Below are positions 57,352 to 64,000 of a stretch of 64,000 nucleotides of DNA, in pieces. Under the pieces are notes generated by a model, which saw only the letters and a program-made list of their open reading frames with translations, did not search any database and was not told the DNA's origin. The DNA comes from Promicromonospora sp. AC04 (lineage in GTDB: Bacteria > Actinomycetota > Actinomycetes > Actinomycetales > Cellulomonadaceae): contig NZ_QBUG01000001.1 of assembly GCF_003058225.1 (NCBI RefSeq), forward strand, positions 1,178,001 through 1,242,000, read 5' to 3'. The position numbers were made by a program, and so were the translations under genes. Every line of letters starts with the position of its first letter. Within the stretch, counting starts at the first letter, position 1.

Positions 57352-60300
57352 GCACCACGAACGTGGAAGACAGCCGGCCCCGGTGGAGCCGTGCCATCGC
57401 GCGGACGGCACGAGTGCTCGGCGGCGGGCTTGTAGCGCTGCTGCTCGCGCCGCTGCTCCTGGTCACGTTCTCCGGGTCGGCGTACGCGGCCGAGGACGAG
57501 GAGCGCGACAACTACAGCCTCTACCAGCTGGCCTCGAACGCGGCCACCTACTTCAGCGAGCAGAACTCGCCCGAGACGAGCGGGGTGATGGGCCCACAGT
57601 GGCACCAGGTCACGAGCAACCCGGCCACGGGTGGCTCCATGCTCGGCTACGCCGACCCGGACTTCAGCGTCGGCAACATCGTCGGCTGGTTCTTCGCCGA
57701 GGTATCGGGATCCTCGCAGACCGTCAGGTACGACACCCTCAAGGCTGCCGACGCAGGAACCGCGGGCACGGACACGTACGCGGGCATGCTCGACTACGCC
57801 CACTTCGGTGCGGCGAACGCTGACCTCGGCCTGGACACCATGTCCTCGGGCATCGGCGGCCAGATCATGAGCGCGATCGGCGGGTCGACCATCTGGATCC
57901 TCTACGCCCTGGCGTTAGCCGTCGGCACGGTGTTCTACGTCGTCATCCAGGTCCTCAAGCTCATCAACCCGTTCCTGTGGTTCTACCAGGCAGTCGCCGG
58001 CGCCACCGGCGACGGAGGCGGCAGTAGCGGAGCACACCAGCAGGACCTGGCGGACGGGATGACCGGAGGCGAGAGCGGAGGCGACGCCCTGGGCGGCCTG
58101 CAGCACTGGATCGCAAGCTGGTACGGCTTGCTCCAGGACATTGCCTGGCAGGCCCTGGTGCCGTTGTTCGTCGGATTCCTGATCATCGGACTGGTCCTGT
58201 TCAAGAAGATGGACCGGGGTGCGGCGATCAAGAAGCTCCTGGTCCGTGTCATCTTCATCGGCGTGGGGCTGCCGCTGATCGGTTCGATGTACACCTCGGT
58301 GCTGGAACGGTTCGACGACTCGATGCTCGGCCAGCACGCCGGCCCCACCCGGGTGGTGCTGAGCACCTATGTCGACTTCGACGCGTGGATGATGAACGAC
58401 CGCCTCGGTATCCCCCGCCAGGCATCGATCTCCTGGGACGGGGAGCAGGCACGGCCGGAGTCGATGATGTCGGTGCGCACCAGCTCGCTGGCGATCAACG
58501 CGCAGTCGCACGGGTCGACGTTCGACGGCATCGACATCGGGACGAAGACCGACGACGCCGAGACGGCGTGGCGCGAAGGTACGGTCACGGTCGACGACTC
58601 CGCATCGGACGACTTCCGCGCGGTGTTCGCGACCTTCGGGATGATCAACAGGTACATCACGAGCACCGAGGTCACCGCGTCCGACTTCGAGTCGGGGATC
58701 AAGAGCTCGATCACCCAGCTGGACCTGGACGCCGACGTCAAGAAGGACTGGTTCGTCACGGACGCCTACGGTGACCCGGACGACTTCGGCGAGGACGAGG
58801 ACCCCACGCAGCACCCGGTGATCGCCACCGGCGGCATGAAAGGACTGTCCTCGGACAACCCCGGAGGCACCACGAAGACCTTCACCACGACGACCACCAC
58901 GCGCGGCTGCGGCTTCACCGTGGTCCAGCAGGAGGCACCCGCCCCGTGCAACCTGTCCCCCTTGTCGGCGTACAACTACCTCAACACCGGCTTCGGCACC
59001 GACTCCCTGACGATGTACTCCTCGAACAACGCCACCAGCGGGTTCACCCGGGAGAACCACATGGCCGTCAGTCAGGTCGGGACCGGGCCGGCGAAGTTCA
59101 TGTACTGGAGCAACGCGGCCGCAGTCCTTGGCTGCATCGTCCTGCTGGGCTTCTGGTACGCGATCGGCATGCTGACCAGCGCGATCAAGCGGACCTTCAG
59201 CCTCGTCGCGGCGGTCCCCTTCGCGACGCTCGGCGCACTCCAGGCGATCAGCAAGGTGATCGTCTACTCCGCAGCGCTGATCCTTGAGGTCGTCGTCACC
59301 CTGTTCCTCTACCAGTTCGTCTCCGAGTTCCTCATCTCGGTCCCGGACATCATGGCCGGCCCGGTGTCGAGCTTCATGGACCCCCAGGGGCTGCTGGGCA
59401 GCCCGGCCCTCGGCGGGATCGTCGTCGTGATCCTCACGCTCGTCTCGACGCTGGTGATCGTGGGCGTCACCTTCGCCCTGCTGCGGGTACGCAAGTCGGT
59501 GCTCCAGGCAGTGGACGAGGTCGTCACCAAGCTCGTCGACAAGTTCCTGGACACGAACACGGCGCCGAAGCCGGACCGGGCCGGAATGTTGCCGGCGCTG
59601 GCCAGCGGCATCGGTGCGGGCGCAGGTATGGCCGCAGGCCACAAGCTTGCCTCCGGGTTCGGTACCGGGACAAGCAAGCCGACACCACCAGCCGGCGCAG
59701 GACCGGGCAAGGGCCCGGGCGCCACCCCCACCGGCCGGACCCCCGCTGCTGCGGGAGCCCTTCCCGAAGGGCAGCGGACGCTGGCCCTACAACGTGGTCC
59801 GGAAGCCTTGGATGGGCCGGGTGGGCCGACCGATCCCCCGCCCGAAGACGGCGCCTGGTCTGGTCCCGGCGGTGATGGTGGCGTGCCGCCCGGTGGCAGC
59901 GGGCCAGCAGATGCCCCGGCAGCATCCGGTCGGGACGATGGTGCAGACCGCCATTCCGGTCGCCTGCAGCTGGCCAACGGCCCGGCAGGCAGCTCCCGTG
60001 CGGCCAAGGAGACCGCGCAAGGCGTGAGCGACCAAGGTGGGCTCTCCAACCTCGGATATAGCTCGACAGGGCGCGTCGCGGGTGATCACAGTGATGGCGC
60101 CGCGGCCAAACGTTCAGGTCAACGCGAGGCTCCGGCCCGCCGCGCAGGCAGCAGCACCGGAGCCACGTCCTCCACTGGCCAGGACCGGAGCCGGAACAAC
60201 TCCAACGCCACGGCCCCGACGAGGGCCAGCCGCAAGGGAACCACGGAGCCGACGCCGTCGACGCAGTTCGGCATCGGCGGAGCGAGGCACGCCCCACGCG

Positions 60301-60701
60301 CAGCGAGCCGACCACCTACCCCAGGTACACAAGGGCTCCCGAGGAGACGCACGCAGGACTCGCCTTCCGGCGAGCAGGGGCCGAACCCGGGGGCCACCAG
60401 CAAGACGCGCGCGCCCGGGCCGACTTCGGGTAGCCCGCGACCAGTAGGTGCCCTACGTCCACCGGCGTCCGCCCAGCCGAGCACGCCTCGGCCGACGTCC
60501 CCGCCACGCGTCACCGGCGCTCGCACAGCCCGTGATGGGAGCACCGTGAACACGGTTCGACCGAGAGCTGCAGCACCGCGCTCGCAACCAGACTCCCCGA
60601 CACCGGCGACGCCAGAGACTCGAGTTTCGCCGAGATCACCCTCAGCAGGGCACCAGCCAACCAAGCCCAAGACCTCACGCACGCAACGACCGAGGGGCTG
60701 A
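57348..60701 (+). CDS. VirB6/TrbL-like polytopic membrane protein, 1117 aa
   Basis: Residues about 24-47 (VLGGGLVALLLAPLLLVTFS ending GSAYA) form a cleavable signal or first TM. Later hydrophobic segments near 180-203, 268-283, 300-313, 584-606, 635-660 and 687-712 give roughly six transmembrane helices. A large extracytoplasmic loop (about 320-580) contains a pair of cysteines in TTRGCGFTVVQQEAPAPCNL. The last 380 residues are Pro/Gly/Ser/Thr/Arg-rich and disordered. Size and position after VirB3 and VirB4 genes fit VirB6/TrbL. It probably forms the inner-membrane part of the channel. It is coupled to the VirB4-like gene. Confidence 0.7.
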   Translation: MSTTNVEDSRPRWSRAIARTARVLGGGLVALLLAPLLLVTFSGSAYAAEDEERDNYSLYQLASNAATYFSEQNSPETSGVMGPQWHQVTSNPATGGSMLGYADPDFSVGNIVGWFFAEVSGSSQTVRYDTLKAADAGTAGTDTYAGMLDYAHFGAANADLGLDTMSSGIGGQIMSAIGGSTIWILYALALAVGTVFYVVIQVLKLINPFLWFYQAVAGATGDGGGSSGAHQQDLADGMTGGESGGDALGGLQHWIASWYGLLQDIAWQALVPLFVGFLIIGLVLFKKMDRGAAIKKLLVRVIFIGVGLPLIGSMYTSVLERFDDSMLGQHAGPTRVVLSTYVDFDAWMMNDRLGIPRQASISWDGEQARPESMMSVRTSSLAINAQSHGSTFDGIDIGTKTDDAETAWREGTVTVDDSASDDFRAVFATFGMINRYITSTEVTASDFESGIKSSITQLDLDADVKKDWFVTDAYGDPDDFGEDEDPTQHPVIATGGMKGLSSDNPGGTTKTFTTTTTTRGCGFTVVQQEAPAPCNLSPLSAYNYLNTGFGTDSLTMYSSNNATSGFTRENHMAVSQVGTGPAKFMYWSNAAAVLGCIVLLGFWYAIGMLTSAIKRTFSLVAAVPFATLGALQAISKVIVYSAALILEVVVTLFLYQFVSEFLISVPDIMAGPVSSFMDPQGLLGSPALGGIVVVILTLVSTLVIVGVTFALLRVRKSVLQAVDEVVTKLVDKFLDTNTAPKPDRAGMLPALASGIGAGAGMAAGHKLASGFGTGTSKPTPPAGAGPGKGPGATPTGRTPAAAGALPEGQRTLALQRGPEALDGPGGPTDPPPEDGAWSGPGGDGGVPPGGSGPADAPAASGRDDGADRHSGRLQLANGPAGSSRAAKETAQGVSDQGGLSNLGYSSTGRVAGDHSDGAAAKRSGQREAPARRAGSSTGATSSTGQDRSRNNSNATAPTRASRKGTTEPTPSTQFGIGGARHAPRAASRPPTPGTQGLPRRRTQDSPSGEQGPNPGATSKTRAPGPTSGSPRPVGALRPPASAQPSTPRPTSPPRVTGARTARDGSTVNTVRPRAAAPRSQPDSPTPATPETRVSPRSPSAGHQPTKPKTSRTQRPRG

Positions 60702-60970
60702 GAGAGCAACCATGGAGGATCGCCAGGGCACTCGACGCTGACGCCCACCTTCGGGCCGGCCGTACCGCGTACCAGCTTGCGCATGTGGATGGCCCGAGCG
60801 GCTGGCCGCGGGAATGTGACTCTCACGGCCGTCAGTTCACTGGGGCCAGGCCCGCGGATCGCTGCGAGCTTCCCGAAGCAGGAATTGCATCGACGCTACG
60901 CTTGGCATGGCGAACCACCACCGTGCGTCCAGGATGTCGCGCCAACAGGTCGATCTCACGAGGAGTTGTG

Positions 60971-61234
60971 ATGGCAGCCAGGTCCGACGACGAAACGCGC
61001 CGTAACCAGTGGACGGCGCAGTACACCTCGATCGTGCTCGATCTGCCCGACCGGCTCGCTGATTTCCTCGAGGCGCTGCAGAGCAGTGATCCCGACGCAG
61101 CGCTCATGGCTCTGTTCGACTGTGATGCCGCGATGGCCCTGCAGCTTCGCCGCACCCAGTTCGACTTCCTCACGACGCAACGGCGAGCTCAGATGCACCG
61201 CGATCTGGAACTGCTTCGAGAAGCCAACGCCTGA
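60971..61234 (+). CDS. Hypothetical helical protein, 87 aa
   Basis: ATG 60971 follows GAGGAG and encodes MAARSDDETRRNQWTAQYTS..., which is helical throughout (RLADFLEALQSSDPDAALMA, LRRTQFDFLTTQRRAQMHRD). It may be a small cytosolic partner of the transfer apparatus. The 269-base gap before it (60702-60970) holds no other gene. A strong terminator follows. Confidence 0.55.
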   Translation: MAARSDDETRRNQWTAQYTSIVLDLPDRLADFLEALQSSDPDAALMALFDCDAAMALQLRRTQFDFLTTQRRAQMHRDLELLREANA

Positions 61235-61325
61235 ACTGGGTTTAGCGCGTTCGGCTGCTCCAGGAAGCTCTCCACGACACCGCTGAGCCTCCTAGCCGGC
61301 AAGAGCAGGGAGACGGACTCGGAGC

Positions 61326-61383
61326 GCCCAGGCTTCGGGTGGCATACACGTACAGCAGAGCACGCTCCACCCGAAGCCTGGGC
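61326..61383. terminator. Convergent terminator with 17-bp arms
   Basis: GCCCAGGCTTCGGGTGG (61326-61342) pairs perfectly with CCACCCGAAGCCTGGGC (61367-61383) around a 24-nt loop. It lies between the plus-strand gene ending at 61234 and the minus-strand gene ending at 61420. Confidence 0.8.
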
Positions 61384-61419
61384 AATATGGCTCATTCTGC
61401 CGATCAAGCAGCAGTGCTC

Positions 61420-62310
61420 TCAGCTGGCGCGATCAAGGCGCGCCGGGCTGTGTGCTGCGTCGTCAGGCAAAATCCAGGTGGGCCGGACCCCTGGAGGGTT
61501 CTCGATCCGATAGGAGTGCGCCTGCAAGATCAGCCCGAACAACGGAGCCCCGGCAATGTCGGGTCGCCAGTTGATCTCGTACTCCGGGTGGTACGTCTCC
61601 CCCGGCGTGCCGCCACTCCAGTTCTCGGTCGGGACGCTCGCTGGAAAGGTCGTGTAGTAGTTCCTTTGTGCGTAGTTGCGACAGTTGGGCCAATCCCAGA
61701 CAGTGACCTCTGGGAAGGGCCAGATCTCCTCGTGAATGGTGCGACACTCGAACACCGGGAAAGCAACGCCAGGACCGCTGTTGATGCTGATGTCGCCTTG
61801 GATGGAGTACTCCAGGGCACCTTCCAGGTTGTAGTAGAGCAGGACCTGAAGCTGCCCGACAGTGACCAGCTCGCCGTTGCTGTAGTACCCGTAGGTGGCC
61901 GGCTCGTTGATGATGTGCAGGAAGCCCGACACCTGGCCGACTGGCGGATCCCACGGGCCGGCCGCGAGCGACTGGGACGGGACCTCGGACTCGTCGGAGC
62001 TGAGTATCGACTCCAGCTCCTCTTGCTTGGCGTCGCTGACGACACTTGCTCGCTTCTCGACGAAGGCATGGGCGGCCTCGGCCTGTCCAAGCTCAAGAGC
62101 CTGCGTCACGACTGCTACATCAGCCTCCTGTGGCGTCGGCGCGACCCACAGCAGGCAGTCGCCCGCTTCGATGTCGACCGTTGTGCAGTCGGTGAAATCG
62201 GTGACGGCCGAGGCAGTTGTGTCGGGCGCTGCGACGGCTACCGTGCTCGGCAGTCCCAGCGCCAGAACGAGCGTGGCGAGGACCGCGCTCAGATATCGAT
62301 CTCTTCGCAT
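61420..62310 (-). CDS. Secreted hypothetical protein, 296 aa
   Basis: From ATG 62310 it opens with a clear Sec signal: MRRDRYLSAVLATLVLALGL followed by PSTVAVAAPD, cleaved after AVA or nearby. Cysteines in TDFTDCTTVD, EAGDCLLW, VFECRTI and WPNCRNY could form two disulphides. The mature part has many aromatic residues (HIINEPATYGYYSNGELVTV, LLYYNLEGALEYSIQG), suggesting an extracellular beta-rich domain. No catalytic motif is recognised. GGAG lies just upstream. GTGAT-N7-ATCAC at 62330-62346 is a candidate operator. Otherwise the 301-base gap 62311-62611 is empty. Confidence 0.65.
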   Translation of the reverse strand: MRRDRYLSAVLATLVLALGLPSTVAVAAPDTTASAVTDFTDCTTVDIEAGDCLLWVAPTPQEADVAVVTQALELGQAEAAHAFVEKRASVVSDAKQEELESILSSDESEVPSQSLAAGPWDPPVGQVSGFLHIINEPATYGYYSNGELVTVGQLQVLLYYNLEGALEYSIQGDISINSGPGVAFPVFECRTIHEEIWPFPEVTVWDWPNCRNYAQRNYYTTFPASVPTENWSGGTPGETYHPEYEINWRPDIAGAPLFGLILQAHSYRIENPPGVRPTWILPDDAAHSPARLDRAS

Positions 62311-62611
62311 CGAAACTCCAGATAGTCGCGTGATAACCGGAATCACACGCTATCCACCGAAGTCAGGCTAAAGCCCGGAATATCTGACCACTTCACCCGC
62401 CGAATCTTGCCTCATGGAGAAATGAATGCACTCGCATACACCATGGATCTTTTTGGAATAGCCCTCCGGCACCGAAGCAGTGCGCCACCAGCCCCAGCAC
62501 GATCTCGCCTCTGAACCGAAGACACTGGCAAACGACCTCGCTGATCCGCTCGTGGTCCGGCCACCAGAGTCGTGGTGTTGGCGGCGGTCTGCTGATCGCA
62601 GGAGGACAGCC

Positions 62612-63037
62612 TCAGCCGGCGCAACGCTCATCGTGGTCGGCACGCACCGCCTTGCCCGCGTCGGATCCTTCACGGGAGAACGCCTCCCACCCGCCGATGT
62701 CCACACTGTTCTCGGTGAACGTGATCTCGTTGCTGTTCTCGAACCGGCCGGCCTGTGTCCACGCGATTGCCGTCTGACTCTCGTTGAGCTCACCGACGCT
62801 CGTCTCGGCGTCGTCGAGGTCGCCGTCGCAGTGGATCTCCGTGTACGTCACCGAGCTGCCATCGACGACAAGGCGGATCAGGTCATCGCTCTTGGTGCTG
62901 AGGTACTCCCCATCGGCGGTGGAGCTTGTGCCGCCACAGGCAGAGAGCAGTGCCACACCCGCCAGCGCAACAGCGATCACAGCGGCCTTGTGGCGCGTCG
63001 CAGAACTGCCCGCACGGCACTCGAACACGTCTCGCAT
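62612..63037 (-). CDS. Lipoprotein, 141 aa
   Basis: From ATG 63037 (MRDVFECRAGSSATRHKAAV) a hydrophobic stretch IAVALAGVALLSAC ends in a lipobox (LLSAC-G), so Cys is the acylated residue. The mature part is Thr/Asp/Ser-rich (DDLIRLVVDGSSVTYTEIHC, GRFENSNEITFTENSV) and acidic. It may be an entry-exclusion or phage-immunity lipoprotein, as on other conjugative elements, but nothing specific is shown. Confidence 0.7.
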   Translation of the reverse strand: MRDVFECRAGSSATRHKAAVIAVALAGVALLSACGGTSSTADGEYLSTKSDDLIRLVVDGSSVTYTEIHCDGDLDDAETSVGELNESQTAIAWTQAGRFENSNEITFTENSVDIGGWEAFSREGSDAGKAVRADHDERCAG

Positions 63038-63187
63038 TTCCACTCCTGTACCTGGTTTATCAACCAGGATGGCAGATCGGCCGCTCAGATGCACCAACCA
63101 CGGGCCCGTTCCTGTCAGCCCGACCAGTCGAGCTGTCACGGCATGACGGCTGCTGGTCGCCCTGACGATCCCGAGAAGCGAGCCGGT

Positions 63188-63790
63188 TCAGAAGACGGGT
63201 CGCGGGCCGTCACCGCGGCGAGCGATGTGACCCCAGTCGTCTCCCAGGACCGTCTCAGCGGCGTCTTCGCCCCACTCGTCCGCCCAGACCCTCTCGGCGA
63301 TCGCCTGGCTGGCAGATGAGTCGATAAGGGTTGGGCGTGCGGTCAGGTCGAGACCGGCGGCGATCGCGCTGACCCTCGAACGAGGTAGCCCCAGAGTGTC
63401 CTGCGCGTTGCGCAGTGCAATCGCGTAGTCCGCGACATGGAGAGCGAGCGCGTGCACGCCCCGTTCCCTCTTGATCCAGTGCGCGACGTCGCCGGCCAGG
63501 TTGGCGGGCATGTGCCTGCGTGCCTCGCTCGGCTGCTCACCCTTGCTGGGGTAGTGCTTCTCGTGCCACTGCGCGAGTGCTATCACTAGTGCTTCCGCCG
63601 CCGCGGTCGCGCCGAGGACGTAGTCCTGGGGGAAGGATCCAGGGCCACCGGGCCCCGGGTCGGCCAGAGCCACGCGAAGGTCATTCTCGCCGCCGTCGCG
63701 GATGGTCTGCGGAAGCCCGGCCCGGGCCTCAGCGAGCAATGCAGGGAGATTGGCCTGGGCGGTGTGGGCGTCCCAGATGTCGTCGTTCAC
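63188..63790 (-). CDS. Hypothetical protein, 200 aa
   Basis: It starts at GTG 63790 (VNDDIWDAHTAQANLPALLA) behind GGAG, 35 bases after the stop of the partial gene upstream. It is alpha-rich (AAAEALVIALAQWHEKHYPS, DVAHWIKRERGVHALALHVA) with a DSSASQAIAERVWADEWGED acidic helix. No transmembrane segment or family is recognised. Confidence 0.55.
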   Translation of the reverse strand: MNDDIWDAHTAQANLPALLAEARAGLPQTIRDGGENDLRVALADPGPGGPGSFPQDYVLGATAAAEALVIALAQWHEKHYPSKGEQPSEARRHMPANLAGDVAHWIKRERGVHALALHVADYAIALRNAQDTLGLPRSRVSAIAAGLDLTARPTLIDSSASQAIAERVWADEWGEDAAETVLGDDWGHIARRGDGPRPVF

Positions 63791-63825
63791 GGGCTGCTCC
63801 GTTCGGTTGTGGGAGAGAGCCTGGG

Positions 63826-64000
63826 CTAGGTGAGGTCCTGGATCAGCACCGGGCGCGCGACCAGGATCCGGCCGGCCTCGGCGAGCGGCTCCGGCTCGAC
63901 GTCGGCCGCGAGTGCGACGATGCGCGCCGATCGCAGACGCTGTCGCACCCACGTGGCTGGCGCGCCATCGACGTGCCGGCTCTGCGCGGCGCGGTGCGTC
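63826..64000 (-). CDS. Hypothetical protein, N-terminus beyond the window
   Basis: An open minus-strand frame enters from the right edge and ends at TAG 63828-63826. The visible C-terminal part reads ...APATWVRQRLRSARIVALAA, DVEPEPLAEAGRILVARPVL and IQDLT. It lies 35 bases upstream of the next minus-strand start, so the two are probably co-transcribed. Too little is visible to name a family. Confidence 0.45.
   Translation of the reverse strand, partial: THRAAQSRHVDGAPATWVRQRLRSARIVALAADVEPEPLAEAGRILVARPVLIQDLT

Noticed and set aside
1-64000. tRNA and rRNA genes
   Set aside because: I saw no cloverleaf with CCA-compatible acceptor and T-loop, and no rRNA-like conserved stretch, on either strand.

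Overview
The window is about 64 kb of high-GC DNA with actinobacterial hallmarks: a WhiB-like iron-sulphur protein, an Lsr2-like nucleoid protein, an EspR-like XRE regulator, a DUF5998-like protein, frequent GTG starts and many 4-base ATGA/GTGA gene overlaps. The content is that of a large conjugative plasmid, or a plasmid-like integrative element, of an actinomycete. I cannot fix the genus. I see no rRNA, tRNA, CRISPR array, phage structural gene or intact integrase.

Layout. From 0.9 to 26.6 kb almost everything lies on the minus strand and looks like a replication and maintenance block. It holds a Clp-like double AAA+ ATPase, a VWA protein and a MoxR-type ATPase (1.2-6.3 kb), a PrimPol-like primase (6.7 kb), a possible ssDNA-binding protein (7.8 kb), an SNF2-type ATPase (18-20 kb), a family B DNA polymerase with all exonuclease and polymerase motifs (20.4-23.6 kb) and an SF3/D5-like helicase (23.9-25.7 kb). 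Two plus-strand genes interrupt it at 12.3-14.1 kb. With minus-strand genes at 9.8-12.2 kb they form an island: EspR-like regulator, HExxH peptidase, membrane protein, short-chain reductase and PAS/GAF-like protein.

Upstream of the replication block, 26.6-27.5 kb is a non-coding kilobase with an ordered set of GTACCACG/CGTGGTAC inverted repeats, which I propose as the replication origin or a centromere. From 27.6 to 31 kb come a CPBP protease and a RecJ-like DHH phosphoesterase. The 31-36 kb segment carries an Lsr2 with a duplicated DNA-binding domain, a SLOG-type protein, a truncated serine recombinase beside an inverted-repeat-rich region, an actin-type (ParR/ParM) partition operon and a WhiB protein. 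The 36-46 kb segment is a minus-strand accessory block of small proteins with SSB and a NADAR protein. It is punctuated by strong hairpins and by copies of an unusual 19-bp palindrome.

From 46.6 to 60.7 kb the plus strand looks like the conjugation side: a candidate oriT, a MobC-like ribbon-helix-helix protein, a type IA topoisomerase, a PrgI/VirB3-like protein, a VirB4 homologue that has lost its Walker A motif, and a very large VirB6/TrbL-like membrane protein. An Abi_2 (HEPN) gene and a frameshifted DUF5677-like gene lie between them. The right end (61.4-64 kb) encodes a secreted protein, a lipoprotein and two cytosolic proteins, the last cut by the window edge. No relaxase, VirD4 coupling protein or ATPase-competent VirB4 is visible, so those would have to lie outside the window.

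The most interesting non-genic signals are four repeat families: the GTACCACG array, the covarying CCGGATC palindromes, an ATTGNCAATG operator family, and a TATGACATAGGC box set 71-74 nt upstream of three plasmid operons. Together they suggest a coordinated plasmid regulon.
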